From positions 1 through 64,000 of the forward strand of contig NZ_JAIGNT010000008.1 in assembly GCF_019711635.1 (NCBI RefSeq): a stretch of DNA of 64,000 bases. The letters are read 5' to 3'. A program made the position numbers and the translations under genes. The notes below the pieces were generated by a model. The model was not told the DNA's origin. It searched no databases and was given only the letters and a program-made list of their open reading frames with translations. Below, piece after piece: positions 42,060-52,659 of the stretch (position 1 is the stretch's first letter; every line of letters begins with the position of its first letter). This DNA comes from Qipengyuania huizhouensis. Its GTDB lineage: Bacteria > Pseudomonadota > Alphaproteobacteria > Sphingomonadales > Sphingomonadaceae.

Positions 42060-42542
42060 TCAATCGGCGTCCTTGCTATATGCAAATTCGGCGAAGCCAA
42101 CCATGATTGCCTCCCAATAGGCGAGGTTGTCCATGAAGAGCTCCTTCGACATGCCTCCGGCTTCGAGATCCACGTCCATCTCGATTACCGGATCGCGGTC
42201 TTTATCGAGATAGATGCGGCCGAAGCGGTTCTCCGCTGCATAGCTATTCATCTCCTCCAGCGTCGGCTTCGTCTCCGGTGTGAACGCGGTATAGAACTGG
42301 ACTGACTTGCAGCCCGTACCATCCTCCTCGCAGTCGAAGGGCAGGATCAGGAAATTATAGCCTGCCATGCCGGTCATAATATGGTGATCGCCACCTTCTC
42401 CCTCGATTGTGGCGCGATAGCCTTCTTCGTGCAGCAATTCCGCAATCTGGGATACATCGGCAGTGATGTTTTTTGCGGCGAGCGGTGCTGCGAGAAGCAG
42501 CGACGCGGCCAGCGCAGCGCCCGAAACAGCTTGTTTGATCAT
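42060..42542 (-). CDS. Exported YbjN-domain protein
   Basis: A 160-residue protein with a signal peptide (residues 1-23, APLAAK) and a single YbjN-like domain: ADVSQIAELLHEEGYRATIE, a hydrophobic FLILPFDCEEDGTGCKSVQF stretch with two cysteines, and a C-terminal helix LAYWEAIMVGFAEF. YbjN folds resemble type III secretion chaperones; the exported form is common in Sphingomonadales and has no assigned role. Convergent with the aldehyde dehydrogenase and divergent from nuoA. Confidence 0.75.
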   Translation of the reverse strand: MIKQAVSGAALAASLLLAAPLAAKNITADVSQIAELLHEEGYRATIEGEGGDHHIMTGMAGYNFLILPFDCEEDGTGCKSVQFYTAFTPETKPTLEEMNSYAAENRFGRIYLDKDRDPVIEMDVDLEAGGMSKELFMDNLAYWEAIMVGFAEFAYSKDAD

Positions 42543-42579
42543 CCGGAATTACCCCCTTCGCAAGAATCCCTCATTCAGC

Positions 42580-42599
42580 CATGTTGGCAACATGTTAAC
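42580..42599. promoter_or_regulatory. Palindrome in the nuo upstream region
   Basis: CATGTT-GGC-AACATG (42580-42594) is a perfect interrupted palindrome, followed without a gap by overlapping AACATGTT and GTTAAC palindromes. It lies about 120 bases before nuoA, between the divergent YbjN gene and the nuo operon. TTGGCA inside it resembles a -35 box, but no good -10 was found at 16-18 bases. Could be an operator for either gene. Confidence 0.4.
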
Positions 42600-42714
42600 A
42601 GGCATTCAATCGCCAAGGTGACAATCGCCCGAATCTCTGCCTGTCTGGCCCTTGCACCATTCTGGCGAGAGGCCTAGAGGCGGGCCCGCAAACATCACCC
42701 AGACGGAATCATAC

Positions 42715-43089
42715 GTGGTCGACCTCGAACAATATCTTCCGATCCTGATCTTCCTGTTTATAGCGGCGGGACTTTCAGCCCTGTTCGTATTCCTGCCGAT
42801 GGGTGTCTCGCGCCTGACCGGGGCGCACCAGCCAACGGCGGAGAAGTACAGCGAGTACGAGTGCGGCTTTCCCGCATTCGAGGATCCGCGCAGCCAATTT
42901 GATGTGCGTTTCTATCTCGTTGCTATCCTCTTCATCATCTTCGACCTCGAAGCGGCTTTCCTCTTTCCCTGGGCGGTCAGTCTCGACCTGACCGGTTGGC
43001 CGGGCTGGATCACCATGATGGTATTCCTCGGCGAACTGATCGTCGGCTTCGCCTACGCCTGGAAAGTCGGCGCGCTGGAGTGGGAGTAA
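42715..43089 (+). CDS. nuoA: NADH-quinone oxidoreductase subunit A
   Basis: A 124-residue small membrane subunit of complex I with three transmembrane helices. The conserved loop [20 protein letters not shown] between helices 1 and 2 lines the quinone region, and [12 protein letters not shown] starts helix 2. The start is GTG 42715 (VVDLEQYLP); the frame is open further upstream, but that part does not resemble NuoA. First gene of the nuo operon; nuoB follows after 4 bases. Confidence 0.96.
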   Translation: MVDLEQYLPILIFLFIAAGLSALFVFLPMGVSRLTGAHQPTAEKYSEYECGFPAFEDPRSQFDVRFYLVAILFIIFDLEAAFLFPWAVSLDLTGWPGWITMMVFLGELIVGFAYAWKVGALEWE

Positions 43090-43093
43090 CGAC

Positions 43094-43645
43094 ATGAACA
43101 CCCCCCAGACCCTCACTCCTGCAGCAAGGCCCGGCGAAGTGCGCCAGCCCGATGCGGATTATTTCAATGCGCTCCAGACCGAAGTGAATGACAAGGGCTT
43201 CCTTGTTACTTCGACCGAAGACCTGTTCCAGTGGGCCCGCACAGGCTCGCTGTGGTGGATGACCTTCGGCCTCGCTTGCTGTGCTGTCGAGATGATTCAC
43301 GTCAACATGCCGCGTTACGACATGGAGCGTTTCGGCGTCGCCCCGCGCGCGTCCCCGCGCCAGAGCGACGTGATGATCGTTGCCGGTACGTTGTGCAACA
43401 AGATGGCACCCGCACTGCGCAAGGTCTATGACCAGATGTCAGAGCCTAAGTACGTCATATCGATGGGCAGCTGTGCCAATGGCGGTGGCTATTACCACTA
43501 TAGCTACAGTGTTGTGCGCGGCTGCGACCGGATCGTACCAGTCGACATCTATGTTCCTGGCTGTCCGCCGACCGCCGAAGCGCTGCTCTATGGAGTGATG
43601 CAGTTGCAGCGGAAGATTCGCCGCGTCGGTACGATCGAGCGTTGA
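43094..43645 (+). CDS. nuoB: NADH-quinone oxidoreductase subunit B
   Basis: A 183-residue peripheral-arm subunit carrying cluster N2, the last iron-sulfur cluster before ubiquinone. Ligands are visible in GLACCAVEM (tandem Cys), [12 protein letters not shown] and [14 protein letters not shown]. The N-terminal 25 residues are a poorly conserved tail. ATG 43094, 4 bases after nuoA. A GTTGAGGGA region overlapping its stop supplies the nuoC ribosome site. Confidence 0.97.
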   Translation: MNTPQTLTPAARPGEVRQPDADYFNALQTEVNDKGFLVTSTEDLFQWARTGSLWWMTFGLACCAVEMIHVNMPRYDMERFGVAPRASPRQSDVMIVAGTLCNKMAPALRKVYDQMSEPKYVISMGSCANGGGYYHYSYSVVRGCDRIVPVDIYVPGCPPTAEALLYGVMQLQRKIRRVGTIER

Positions 43646-43656
43646 GGGAACAGGCG

Positions 43657-44562
43657 ATGGCTACACTTCATTCCGCGCCCCGCTTTACCCAGATCGACGG
43701 GCTGACCAGCACGCTTTCGGGTGCGCTCGGGGAACATCTTGTCGAGGCTCATGAGGAGCATGGCGAGCTCCTGCTCACGGTGCATCGCGCCTCGGTCGAA
43801 GATGCCCTGCGTATCCTGCGTGATGCTCATGACTACCAGCAGTTGATGGAAATTGCCGGGGTCGACTATCCGGGCCGTGCGGAACGGTTCGAGGTTGTCT
43901 ACATGCTCTTGAGCCTGACGCAGAACAGCCGCATCATGGTCAAGTGCACTGCATCTGAAGATACGCCGGTGCCGACCGTCACGACTCTGTGGCCGAATGC
44001 GGGCTGGCTCGAACGCGAAGTGTTCGACATGTATGGCGTATTGTTCGATGGAAATACCGACCTGCGCCGCATCCTGACTGATTACGGCTTCGAGGGGCAC
44101 CCCTTCCGCAAGGACTTCCCCCTCACTGGCTATGTAGAGCTGCGCTATTCCGAAGACGAAAAGCGCGTTGTCTACGAACCCGTCGAACTTGCCCAGGATC
44201 TCCGCCAGTTCGATTTCATGAGCCCATGGGAAGGTGCGGATTACGTCCTTCCGGGTGACGAGAAGGCAAGTACATCACCGGTCGATGATCCCAAAGTCAC
44301 GGAGAAGCCCTCCGATACCGGAGCGGGTAAGGACACCGACGAAAAGGCAGCCGATAAGGTCAGTGCAGGTGCCCCGGCCGAAGAGGATGCGGGCGAGGGC
44401 ATTCCTGCTCCTGCGCCTACCGAAGATCAGCCGGATCGTGCCAAGCGCAAAGGCAAAGCCAAAGATACAGCAGCTGCGACACAGCCTCTGAAGAAAAAGA
44501 CTGCTCGGAAAAAAGCTCCTGCGAAGAGCAAATCTCAAGTCAAGAAGAAGGGTGACAAGTAA
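43657..44562 (+). CDS. nuoC: NADH-quinone oxidoreductase subunit C with Lys/Ala-rich tail
   Basis: A 301-residue NuoC, far longer than the usual 200 or so. The core 30-kDa domain fills about residues 1-203 and ends in the conserved [20 protein letters not shown] and DFMSPWEG. The remaining ~98 residues are low complexity: first acidic (Asp, Glu, Thr, Pro), then Lys/Ala-rich like histone H1 ([14 protein letters not shown]). NuoC is separate from NuoD here. ATG 43657 has GAGGGA 7 bases upstream; a TTG at 43642 overlaps the nuoB stop. Its TAA overlaps the ATG of the next gene by one base. Confidence 0.95.
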   Translation: MATLHSAPRFTQIDGLTSTLSGALGEHLVEAHEEHGELLLTVHRASVEDALRILRDAHDYQQLMEIAGVDYPGRAERFEVVYMLLSLTQNSRIMVKCTASEDTPVPTVTTLWPNAGWLEREVFDMYGVLFDGNTDLRRILTDYGFEGHPFRKDFPLTGYVELRYSEDEKRVVYEPVELAQDLRQFDFMSPWEGADYVLPGDEKASTSPVDDPKVTEKPSDTGAGKDTDEKAADKVSAGAPAEEDAGEGIPAPAPTEDQPDRAKRKGKAKDTAAATQPLKKKTARKKAPAKSKSQVKKKGDK

Positions 44563-45104
44563 TGCGTTTGGTAATCTTGCCGCTTTCGATCTTGGCACTC
44601 GCCGCTTGCTCGCAGGAACCTGCAGGAGTGCAGGAAAGTGCCGACGACTTTGCGAACCGTATCGGTCAGCAAGAAGCTGGGACCCAACTCGATCCCTCGC
44701 AGCCCGATCCAAACGCACCGAACGTTGCGGTGGCCGCACCTCCTTCTGACGCGAACCTTACCCAGCTTCAGCGCCTTGGCGATATCGGTGGGGTAAATCT
44801 GGGGCCCCGCGAAGGCGGCTGCACCTTCATGGTCGGAAATCAGGAAATGATTATTGCAGCCGGAATGAAGGAACCCACTCTTCCCGGCAAGGCGGTTGTC
44901 CGCGTTGGCGATACGCTGGTCATGACGGATGCGGGACCTGGCGGTCTGGCTGGCATCAAGTCGGGTACAACGTTTACGGGCGAAGGCTTCTCCATCCAGG
45001 TTGCGCCGGCTGCTGGCGAGGGCCAGAGCCGCCCGGCCAATGTCGTCGTGACCGACGCGGCAGGCAATTCGCAAAACTATTCCGGCAACTGGATCTGCGC
45101 ATGA
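44562..45104 (+). CDS. Predicted lipoprotein embedded between nuoC and nuoD
   Basis: A 180-residue predicted lipoprotein: hydrophobic signal, lipobox ALAAC with Cys16, then a Pro/Asp/Gln-rich linker (about 40-65) and a small beta-rich domain (about 70-180) with [20 protein letters not shown] and the C-terminal NWICA, whose two cysteines could pair. I do not recognise the family. Start overlaps the nuoC stop by one base and its stop overlaps the nuoD start by 4, so it is co-translated with complex I subunits. It may be an envelope protein carried along or an assembly aid; function unknown. Confidence 0.8.
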   Translation: MRLVILPLSILALAACSQEPAGVQESADDFANRIGQQEAGTQLDPSQPDPNAPNVAVAAPPSDANLTQLQRLGDIGGVNLGPREGGCTFMVGNQEMIIAAGMKEPTLPGKAVVRVGDTLVMTDAGPGGLAGIKSGTTFTGEGFSIQVAPAAGEGQSRPANVVVTDAAGNSQNYSGNWICA

Positions 45105-46318
45105 GTAGTGCATTGCACATCGAGGAATCGCCGACCACCGGCGACGAAACGATCACCAATTACACGATCAACTTCGGGCCCCAGCATCCCGCAGCGCACG
45201 GTGTGTTGCGCATGGTCATGGAACTGGATGGCGAAATCATCGAGCGGATCGACCCCCATGTCGGCCTGTTACATCGCGGCACTGAAAAGCTGATAGAGCA
45301 CAAGACCTATCTGCAAGCGCTGCCCTATTTCGACCGGCTCGATTACTGCAGTCCGCTATGCCAGGAGCACAGCTATGTCCTCGCGATCGAAAAGCTGCTC
45401 AATGTCGAGGTGCCCGAGCGAGCGCAGTATCTTCGCGTCCTGTTCGCCGAACTGACCCGCATCTGCAACCACATGCTCAACATCGGCGCGCACGTCATGG
45501 ACGTAGGCGCGATGACTCCGAACCTGTGGGTGTTCGAACTGCGCGAGGACTGCATGAATTTCTTCGAGCGCGCGAGTGGCGCCCGGATGCATAGCGCGTG
45601 GTTCCGCCCCGGCGGAGTGCACCAGGATGTACCCGAAAAGCTGCTCGTCGATATCGGCGAATGGCTCGACACGCGACTGCCCGAACTCTTCGGAGACGCG
45701 ATGAGCCTCGTGCTCGACAATCGCATCTTCAAGCAGCGCAACGTCGATATTGCTGTGGTGAGCAAGGACGATGCCGTGGCCTGGGGCTTCTCCGGCCCGA
45801 TGATTCGTGCCGCGGGCATTCCCTGGGACTTGCGCAAGTCGCAACCTTACGATGTCTACGACCGCATGGAGTTCGACATTCCAGTCGGCACCAATTCGGA
45901 TTGTTACGACCGCTTCGTGGTGCGCGTGAAGGAAGTTTACGAAAGCGCGAAGATCATCAAGCAGTGCCTGCGCGATATGCCATCAGGGCCGGTCGCGAGC
46001 GACGACCGCAAGGTTGCTCCGCCCAAGCGCGCCGAGATGAAGCAGTCGATGGAAGCGCTGATCCACCACTTCAAGCTCTATACCGAGGGCTTCCACGTGC
46101 CCGCGGGCGAGGTTTATGTGGCTACCGAAAGTCCGAAAGGCGAATTCGGCGTCTACCTGGTCAGCGACGGGTCGAACAAACCCTATCGCTGCAAGATTCG
46201 TCCGACGGCCTTCAGCCATCTGCAAGCAATGGATTTCATGTCGAAGGGTCACATGCTACCCGATGCCACCGCCATCCTTGGTGCCATCGACGTCGTGTTC
46301 GGGGAGTGCGACCGCTAA
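45101..46318 (+). CDS. nuoD: NADH-quinone oxidoreductase subunit D
   Basis: A 405-residue 49-kDa subunit of the complex I peripheral arm, forming the quinone pocket with NuoB. The N-terminal [15 protein letters not shown] and [12 protein letters not shown] loops with quinone-binding His residues, and the C-terminal [19 protein letters not shown], are intact; it ends in the classical DVVFGECDR. Start overlaps the lipoprotein stop by 4 bases (ATGA); its TAA shares one base with the nuoE ATG. Confidence 0.97.
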   Translation: MSSALHIEESPTTGDETITNYTINFGPQHPAAHGVLRMVMELDGEIIERIDPHVGLLHRGTEKLIEHKTYLQALPYFDRLDYCSPLCQEHSYVLAIEKLLNVEVPERAQYLRVLFAELTRICNHMLNIGAHVMDVGAMTPNLWVFELREDCMNFFERASGARMHSAWFRPGGVHQDVPEKLLVDIGEWLDTRLPELFGDAMSLVLDNRIFKQRNVDIAVVSKDDAVAWGFSGPMIRAAGIPWDLRKSQPYDVYDRMEFDIPVGTNSDCYDRFVVRVKEVYESAKIIKQCLRDMPSGPVASDDRKVAPPKRAEMKQSMEALIHHFKLYTEGFHVPAGEVYVATESPKGEFGVYLVSDGSNKPYRCKIRPTAFSHLQAMDFMSKGHMLPDATAILGAIDVVFGECDR

Positions 46319-46986
46319 TGGCCGACCGTAACCCCGCAGCCGATACTCCAGAACTGCGCGAGCGCTGGGGTGCTTTCGAGTTCACCGAAAGCTACCGCGC
46401 GAAGGCGGACAAGGCGATTGCGCGTTATCCCGAAGGGCGCCAGCGCTCGGCGGTAATGCCGCTGCTTGATCTTGCCCAGCGACAGGTCGGCGAAGAAACC
46501 GATACGCAGGGCTGGCTGCCGCTGCCGGTGATCGAATATGTCGCCGACTATCTCGATATGCCGGTCATCCGCGTGCTCGAGGTTGCGACCTTCTATTTTA
46601 TGTACAACCTCAAGCCGGTGGGCAAATTCCACGTGCAGGTCTGCGGCACGACGCCCTGCATGCTGCGCGGTTCGGATGGATTGTTCGAGACTTGCAAGAA
46701 ACGCGGCATGGAGAAAGGCCGCGTTTCCGACGACGGCCTCTGGACCCTCACCGAAGTCGAATGCATGGGCAATTGCGCCACCGCGCCGATGGTCCAGATC
46801 AACGACGACAATTACGAAGATTTGACGCCAGAGCGTCTCGACGAAATCCTCGATGAACTGGCCGAAGGCAAGCAGCCGAAGACCGGCACGCAGGAGCCCG
46901 GTCGTCACACCAGCGAACCAGCCAATGCGCTAAGTTCGCTCGAGAAGATGACCGAAGAAAATCACGATTACCGGAGTGAATGGTGA
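46318..46986 (+). CDS. nuoE: NADH-quinone oxidoreductase subunit E
   Basis: A 222-residue 24-kDa thioredoxin-fold subunit holding [2Fe-2S] cluster N1a. Ligands are in CGTTPCMLRG and VECMGNCATAPM. The C-terminal ~45 residues are a charged extension found in many alphaproteobacteria (KQPKTGTQEPG). ATG 46318 overlaps the nuoD stop by one base; the stop overlaps the next ATG by one base. Confidence 0.95.
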   Translation: MADRNPAADTPELRERWGAFEFTESYRAKADKAIARYPEGRQRSAVMPLLDLAQRQVGEETDTQGWLPLPVIEYVADYLDMPVIRVLEVATFYFMYNLKPVGKFHVQVCGTTPCMLRGSDGLFETCKKRGMEKGRVSDDGLWTLTEVECMGNCATAPMVQINDDNYEDLTPERLDEILDELAEGKQPKTGTQEPGRHTSEPANALSSLEKMTEENHDYRSEW

Positions 46987-47129
46987 TGGATAGCTCGATC
47001 ATCACGATCATCCTCACGATCCTTGCGGTCGTGATTGCCTGGAAAGTGCTGAAGGGCGTCATCAAGACAGTCGCACTGGTCGCAATCCTGATTGTCGCAG
47101 CAATCCTCGTGTTTGGGGGAGGCTTCTGA
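46986..47129 (+). CDS. 47-residue membrane miniprotein between nuoE and nuoF
   Basis: A short, previously easily missed open frame: ATG 46986 overlaps the nuoE TGA by one base and its own TGA (47127-47129) overlaps the nuoF ATG by one base, so the spacing only makes sense as a translated gene. The product is two hydrophobic stretches (about residues 5-18 and 29-43) joined by a basic turn, [10 protein letters not shown], with a FGGGF end: a likely helical hairpin in the membrane. No family is recognised. It could stabilise or help assemble complex I; inference only. Confidence 0.72.
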   Translation: MDSSIITIILTILAVVIAWKVLKGVIKTVALVAILIVAAILVFGGGF

Positions 47130-48421
47130 TGCTTGCTGACAAGGATCGTATATTTACCAACCTCTACGGCTTCCAGGACTGGGGCCTGAAGGCAGCGCAG
47201 CAGCGTGGCGACTGGGACGATACCAAGGCCCTGATCGCTCGCGGGCACGACAACATCATCGAGGAAGTGAAGGCCTCTGGCCTTCGCGGGCGCGGCGGTG
47301 CTGGCTTCCCGACCGGCCTGAAATGGTCGTTCATGCCGAAGGAAAGCAAGGACGGCCGCCCGAGTTTTCTTGTCATCAATGCTGACGAATCCGAGCCAGG
47401 CTCTTGCAAAGACAGGGAAATTATTCGTCACGATCCGCACAAGCTGATCGAAGGTGCGCTGGTTTCCGGTTACGCCATGAGGGCGAGGGCGGCCTATATC
47501 TACATTCGCGGGGAATACATCCGCGAGGCCGAGACGCTGCAGGCCGCTATCGACGAGGCCTATGATGCAGGCCTGATTGGCAAGAACGCCGCCAAATCCG
47601 GATACGATTTCGATGTTTTCCTGCACCGCGGTGCAGGCGCCTACATCTGCGGCGAAGAAACCGCGATGATCGAAAGCCTTGAGGGCAAGAAGGGGCAACC
47701 CCGCCTCAAGCCTCCGTTCCCGGCAGGCGCGGGCCTTTACGGCTGTCCGACTACAGTCAACAATGTAGAATCAATTGCCGTCGTCCCGACAATCCTTCGT
47801 CGCGGTGCAAGCTGGTTCGCTAGCTTCGGGCGCGAAAACAACAAGGGTACCAAGCTGTTCCAGATCAGCGGGCACGTGAACAAGCCCTGCGTGGTCGAGG
47901 AAGCACTCTCCATTCCATTCAGCGAACTGATAGAGAAGCATTGCGGCGGCATCACCGGCGGCAAGGACAATTTGCTTGCTGTGATCCCTGGCGGCTCTTC
48001 GGTCCCTCTGGTCCCGGCAGAGCAGATCTGGGATGCGCCGATGGACTTCGACGGGTTGAAAGATCTCGGCTCTGGCCTCGGTACGGCGGGTGTAATCGTC
48101 ATGGACAAGTCGACCGACATCGTCCGCGCGATCAGCCGTATCAGCTATTTCTACAAGCACGAGTCCTGTGGCCAATGCACGCCCTGCCGTGAAGGTACGG
48201 GCTGGATGTGGCGTATGATGGAGCGCCTGCGGACCGGCGACGCGGCGATCGAGGAAATCGACATGCTCCAGCAGGTCACCAAACAGGTCGAAGGACACAC
48301 CATCTGCGCGCTGGGTGACGCTGCCGCCTGGCCGATCCAGGGCCTCATCCGGCATTTCCGCCCGGAACTCGAGCGGCGGATCGAAGAGCATAACGCACAG
48401 TTCGCGGAGGCTGCGGAATGA
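47129..48421 (+). CDS. nuoF: NADH-quinone oxidoreductase subunit F
   Basis: A 430-residue subunit binding NADH, FMN and [4Fe-4S] cluster N3. The FMN/NADH loop is [14 protein letters not shown] near residues 53-66, the second glycine loop is [15 protein letters not shown], and the cluster ligands are in [12 protein letters not shown] near 347-358 with the fourth Cys in TICALGDAA. Electrons enter complex I here from NADH. Starts one base inside the miniprotein stop; its stop overlaps the next gene by 4 bases. Confidence 0.97.
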   Translation: MLADKDRIFTNLYGFQDWGLKAAQQRGDWDDTKALIARGHDNIIEEVKASGLRGRGGAGFPTGLKWSFMPKESKDGRPSFLVINADESEPGSCKDREIIRHDPHKLIEGALVSGYAMRARAAYIYIRGEYIREAETLQAAIDEAYDAGLIGKNAAKSGYDFDVFLHRGAGAYICGEETAMIESLEGKKGQPRLKPPFPAGAGLYGCPTTVNNVESIAVVPTILRRGASWFASFGRENNKGTKLFQISGHVNKPCVVEEALSIPFSELIEKHCGGITGGKDNLLAVIPGGSSVPLVPAEQIWDAPMDFDGLKDLGSGLGTAGVIVMDKSTDIVRAISRISYFYKHESCGQCTPCREGTGWMWRMMERLRTGDAAIEEIDMLQQVTKQVEGHTICALGDAAAWPIQGLIRHFRPELERRIEEHNAQFAEAAE

Positions 48422-49068
48422 AGCGCCTCCTTCTCCTCTTTGCCTTTGGGCTAGCATTCGCCACGCCTGCATATGCGCAGCTATCGCCCGGAACTTCAGG
48501 GTTCTCCTCTGCCCCGACTACTGCGAGTGAAGCCGAGTACTGGATCATGATCCGCCGCCTTGGCGTTTGTCTGGCCGATGCGAAACATCATCAATCGATT
48601 ACCTTCATCACTTCGTCACCGGGATCCAAGGAAGAAGACGCGGCCTTTTCCGAGCTTTTTCATCGCAACACCAACCGATGCATGGGCAACTTCGTCAGTG
48701 CATCGATGCTCCGCAACCATGTGCGAGGTTCGGTGGCGGAAGGGCTGCTGAACCTGATGGACGAGGAAGAAATCCGCAAGGCCGTGATTTTGCCGTCGCA
48801 AGCGCCCGAAGAGATCCGCTCCATTCATGAATTCGCCTATTGCTATGTGGCCAATCATCCGCAGACAGCTTACCAGTTTCTGGACGAAACGCGGGTCGGC
48901 ACAAAGGGCGAAATCGCCGCAATTCGGCAGATGGCCACCGATTTTGGCCCGTGCCTTCCCGAAGGCGTGTCTATCGAAATCAATCCCGTAAACGTGAGAG
49001 CAGCCATCGCAGAAGCGTATTATCGCCTGCTGACGGCAATGCCTCCGGCCCAACTTCAAGGTTCCTGA
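48418..49068 (+). CDS. Exported four-cysteine protein between nuoF and nuoG
   Basis: A 216-residue protein of unknown family. The signal peptide ends at TPAYAQ (about residue 20). The mature part is helical and has four cysteines, in [23 protein letters not shown] and FGPCLPE, which suggests two disulfide bonds in the periplasm. Start overlaps the nuoF stop (ATGA) and the stop is 2 bases before nuoG, so it is produced with the complex I subunits although it is periplasmic and therefore cannot be in the NADH arm. Function unknown. Confidence 0.78.
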   Translation: MKRLLLLFAFGLAFATPAYAQLSPGTSGFSSAPTTASEAEYWIMIRRLGVCLADAKHHQSITFITSSPGSKEEDAAFSELFHRNTNRCMGNFVSASMLRNHVRGSVAEGLLNLMDEEEIRKAVILPSQAPEEIRSIHEFAYCYVANHPQTAYQFLDETRVGTKGEIAAIRQMATDFGPCLPEGVSIEINPVNVRAAIAEAYYRLLTAMPPAQLQGS

Positions 49069-49070
49069 GA

Positions 49071-51095
49071 ATGCCTAAAGTCACCGTAGACGGACAGGAA
49101 ATCGAAGTCCCGGAAGGCGCGACCGTACTTCAGGCCTGCGAGCTTGCGGGCAAGGAAATTCCGCGCTTCTGCTATCACGAGCGGCTGAGCATCGCCGGCA
49201 ACTGCCGCATGTGCCTGGTCGAGGTAAAGCCCGGACCGCCCAAGCCGCAGGCAAGCTGCGCGCTGCCCGCAACGGACGGGCAGGAAATCCGCACGGATAC
49301 TCCGATGGTCAAAACCGCGCGGGAAGGGGTGATGGAGTTCCTTCTCATCAATCATCCGCTCGATTGCCCGATTTGCGATCAGGGCGGCGAATGCGATCTG
49401 CAGGACCAGTCGATCGCCTATGGTCGCGGCGCGACGCGCTACACGATGAACAAGCGAGCCGTGACCGAGAAGTATATGGGCCCGCTGATCAAGACGATCA
49501 TGACCCGCTGCATCCACTGCACCCGGTGCGTGCGCTTCAGCGAAGAAATCGCCGGCGTTGACGAAATCGGCGCGCTGGGTCGCGGCGAAGACATGGAAAT
49601 CACGACTTATCTCGAACAGGCTGCTGAGCACGAACTGTCTGCCAATGTGATCGACTTGTGTCCGGTCGGTGCACTCACTTCGCGCCCCTATGCATTCGAG
49701 GCACGTCCGTGGGAGCTCAAGAAGACGCTCAGCATCGACGTATCCGATGCCGTCGGCGCGAACATTCGCCTCGACAGTCGCGGGCGCGAAGTTATGCGCG
49801 CGCTTCCGCGGATCAACGACGACGTCAACGAGGAATGGATCTCGGACAAGGCGCGCTACCAGATAGACGGCCTTTCGCGTCGCCGTCTCGACAAGGTATT
49901 CATGCGCCAGAAATCGGGAAAAGGGCGCGGGAAGCTCCAGGAGGCGAGTTGGGACGAGGCCTTTAAGGCCATCGCCAAAGCCAAGCCGGGCAAGGACATA
50001 GCCGCGATCGCTGGAGACATGGTCGATTGCGAAACGATGTTCGCCGCCAAGGCGCTGCTCAAGGCGTGCGGTTCGACCTTGCTCGAAGGGCGTCAGACGG
50101 GGATGGATTACGACGTATCGAACCTTGCAGCGGTCAATTTCAATTCGACCTTTGCCGGGATCGAGACCGCCGATGCTATCCTGATCGTGGGCAGCCATAT
50201 TCGCTGGGAAGCGCCGCTCGTGAACGTGCGCCTCCGCAAGGCGGTGAAACGCGGCGCCAAGGTTTTCGTCGTCGGCCCCTTCTGGGACACGACATATCCG
50301 GCGGTATTCCTTGGCGACGAGCTATCGGTACTGGGCGATCTTCCGGATGAAGTGGCCGAAGTGTTCAATTCCGCCGAGCGTCCGGCTATCATCATGGGCG
50401 GTGCCGCCCTGGCGCAAGGTGCGCTTGGAGCAGGCCTGCGCTTCGCCGACCAGTTCCAGTTGGTCCGTGATGGCTGGAACGGCTTCAACGTGCTGCACTT
50501 CTCTGCTGCGCGTATGGGCGGTCTCATGCTCGGCTACGCCCAAAAGGGCGGGATGAAGGATATCGTCGAGGCAAAACCCAAAGTGGTGATAAGCCTCGGT
50601 GCGGATGAAATGGATTTCGAACCCTTCGCCGATACGCTCAAGGTTTATATCGGCCATCACGGCGACAAGGGCGCGCATGCGGCGGATATTATCCTGCCAG
50701 GCGCGAGTTACGCCGAAAAGGATGGCACCTACGTCAACACCGAAGGCCGTGTGCAATTTGCCGAAAAGGCCGTCTTTGCGCCAGGTGACGCACGCGAAGA
50801 CTGGACAATTCTGCGCGCGCTGGCGGATGCACTGAAGGTCGAAGTCGGTTTCGACAGTTTCGCTCAGTTGCAGTCGGCAATGATTGCTGAAGTTCCTTCG
50901 CTCGGGGAGGAAGGTCTCGCGGATCTTGGTGGGCTGCCGAAAGCGGATGAGAAGGCAACTGCCGAGGGTACGATCAGTGCTTATCCGATCAAGGATTTCT
51001 ACCTGACCAACCCGATCGCTCGTGCCAGCGAGGTGATGCATCGCTGCTCGGCAGAACTCCTCCATGGCGGCGAACTGGCGGAGGCTGCGGAATGA
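49071..51095 (+). CDS. nuoG: NADH-quinone oxidoreductase subunit G
   Basis: A 674-residue subunit carrying several iron-sulfur clusters. An N-terminal [2Fe-2S] ferredoxin domain has [15 protein letters not shown], a His-ligated [4Fe-4S] site is in [17 protein letters not shown], and a further [4Fe-4S] set begins with CIHCTRC near 148 and ends with LCPVGAL. The C-terminal molybdopterin-oxidoreductase-like domain (from about 225) has no molybdenum cofactor. Follows the exported gene after 2 bases; overlaps nuoH by 4 bases. Confidence 0.96.
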   Translation: MPKVTVDGQEIEVPEGATVLQACELAGKEIPRFCYHERLSIAGNCRMCLVEVKPGPPKPQASCALPATDGQEIRTDTPMVKTAREGVMEFLLINHPLDCPICDQGGECDLQDQSIAYGRGATRYTMNKRAVTEKYMGPLIKTIMTRCIHCTRCVRFSEEIAGVDEIGALGRGEDMEITTYLEQAAEHELSANVIDLCPVGALTSRPYAFEARPWELKKTLSIDVSDAVGANIRLDSRGREVMRALPRINDDVNEEWISDKARYQIDGLSRRRLDKVFMRQKSGKGRGKLQEASWDEAFKAIAKAKPGKDIAAIAGDMVDCETMFAAKALLKACGSTLLEGRQTGMDYDVSNLAAVNFNSTFAGIETADAILIVGSHIRWEAPLVNVRLRKAVKRGAKVFVVGPFWDTTYPAVFLGDELSVLGDLPDEVAEVFNSAERPAIIMGGAALAQGALGAGLRFADQFQLVRDGWNGFNVLHFSAARMGGLMLGYAQKGGMKDIVEAKPKVVISLGADEMDFEPFADTLKVYIGHHGDKGAHAADIILPGASYAEKDGTYVNTEGRVQFAEKAVFAPGDAREDWTILRALADALKVEVGFDSFAQLQSAMIAEVPSLGEEGLADLGGLPKADEKATAEGTISAYPIKDFYLTNPIARASEVMHRCSAELLHGGELAEAAE

Positions 51096-52147
51096 CCGAA
51101 TTCTTCCAATCCCTCGGAATGAGCTACGAATGGGCGTGGGGTGTCGCCACCATTTCCGGCATCCTGCTCATCGCACTGCCGCTGATGCTGGCGGTGGCCA
51201 TGATCATCTATGTCGACCGCAAGGTGTGGGCGGCGATCAATTTGCGGCGCGGCCCCAACGTGGTCGGGCCATTCGGTCTGCTGCAGAGCTTTGCCGACGG
51301 CCTGAAGGTTTTTCTGCAGGAAACCATCATCCCCAGCGCGGCGAATAAGGGCATCTTCATCCTAGCGCCGATTGTCACCTTTACGGTCGCGCTTGCGGCA
51401 TGGGCGGTGATTCCGTTCAGCGCGACCGCCGTGCTGGCCAATATCAACGTCGGCCTCCTCTACATCCTCGCGATCAGTTCACTGTCGGTTTACGGCGTGG
51501 TGATGGCCGGTTGGGCTTCGAACTCGAAATACCCGTTCTTTTCCGCCATGCGCGCCGCTGCGCAAATGATCAGCTATGAAGTCTCGATCGGCTTCATCCT
51601 CGTCAGCGTGGTGCTCTATGCCGGGACGTTCAACTTGAACGAGATCGTCATGGCGCAGAAGGGACACGGCTTCGGGATCGTCAACGGCTATGTTTTCAAC
51701 CTGTTGCTCTTCCCGATGTGGGTCATGTTCTTCATCTCCAGCCTCGCGGAAACGCAGCGTGTGCCCTTCGACCTGACCGAAGCCGAAAGCGAGCTCGTCG
51801 CGGGTTACCAGACCGAATACAGCTCGATGAGCTTCGCCCTCTTCTGGCTGGGCGAATACGCCAACATCCTGCTGATGTGCATGCTCAACGCGCTGCTGTT
51901 CTTTGGCGGATGGCTGCCGCCGATTGATTGGGCCCCGCTTTATTACGTGCCGGGCATCGTCTGGCTGTTGCTGAAGGCGTTCTTCTTCTTCTTCATGTTC
52001 AGCTGGGTCATGGCGACCGTCCCGCGTTATCGTTACGATCAGCTCATGCGTCTGGGTTGGAAGGTATTTTTGCCGATCAGCCTGCTGTTCGTCGTTCTCA
52101 TTTCCGGTTGGCTCATGGCCACCGGCCACTATGGAGCCGCCGCATGA
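51092..52147 (+). CDS. nuoH: NADH-quinone oxidoreductase subunit H
   Basis: A 351-residue membrane subunit with about eight transmembrane helices that joins the quinone site to the proton-pumping arm. Conserved cytoplasmic loops include [39 protein letters not shown] and [20 protein letters not shown], which shape the quinone chamber. The end overlaps nuoI by 4 bases. Confidence 0.97.
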   Translation: MTEFFQSLGMSYEWAWGVATISGILLIALPLMLAVAMIIYVDRKVWAAINLRRGPNVVGPFGLLQSFADGLKVFLQETIIPSAANKGIFILAPIVTFTVALAAWAVIPFSATAVLANINVGLLYILAISSLSVYGVVMAGWASNSKYPFFSAMRAAAQMISYEVSIGFILVSVVLYAGTFNLNEIVMAQKGHGFGIVNGYVFNLLLFPMWVMFFISSLAETQRVPFDLTEAESELVAGYQTEYSSMSFALFWLGEYANILLMCMLNALLFFGGWLPPIDWAPLYYVPGIVWLLLKAFFFFFMFSWVMATVPRYRYDQLMRLGWKVFLPISLLFVVLISGWLMATGHYGAAA

Positions 52148-52632
52148 GTACGGTCGCGCACCTCATAAAATCGTTCACCCTGTGGGAATTCGTGAAGGCA
52201 CATGCCCTCACGCTGAAGTATTTCTTCAAGCCCAAGGTGACGATCAACTATCCGTTCGAGAAGAACCCGCTGTCTCCGCGTTTCCGCGGTGAGCATGCGC
52301 TGCGCCGTTACCCCAATGGCGAGGAACGCTGCATCGCCTGCAAGCTATGCGAGGCAGTGTGTCCGGCGCTGGCTATTACCATCGAGAGCGAACCTCGCGA
52401 GGACGGCAGCCGCCGCACTACACGTTACGACATCGACATGACCAAGTGCATCTATTGCGGCTTCTGCCAGGAAGCCTGCCCGGTAGATGCGATCGTCGAG
52501 GGTCCGAACTTCGAATATGCAACCGAAACGCGCGAGGAGCTGCTTTACGACAAGGCCAAGCTGCTCGCCAATGGTGACAAGTGGGAGCGGGCCATCGCCG
52601 CGAACCTTGAAGCCGACGCACCCTACCGCTAA
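52144..52632 (+). CDS. nuoI: NADH-quinone oxidoreductase subunit I
   Basis: A 162-residue ferredoxin-type subunit with two [4Fe-4S] clusters (N6a, N6b) on the electron path to N2. The ligand sets [16 protein letters not shown] and [16 protein letters not shown] are both complete. The N-terminal amphipathic segment contacts the membrane arm. ATG 52144 inside the nuoH stop. A 27-base gap to nuoJ is the longest inside the second half of the operon. Confidence 0.97.
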   Translation: MSTVAHLIKSFTLWEFVKAHALTLKYFFKPKVTINYPFEKNPLSPRFRGEHALRRYPNGEERCIACKLCEAVCPALAITIESEPREDGSRRTTRYDIDMTKCIYCGFCQEACPVDAIVEGPNFEYATETREELLYDKAKLLANGDKWERAIAANLEADAPYR

Positions 52633-52659
52633 CCGCGCCGCAACCGAATCCGGGGCAAC

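Noticed and set aside
46799..47698. Minus-strand open frame of about 299 residues over nuoE-nuoF
   Set aside because: It is opposite three overlapping, coupled nuo-region genes and has no recognisable domain.
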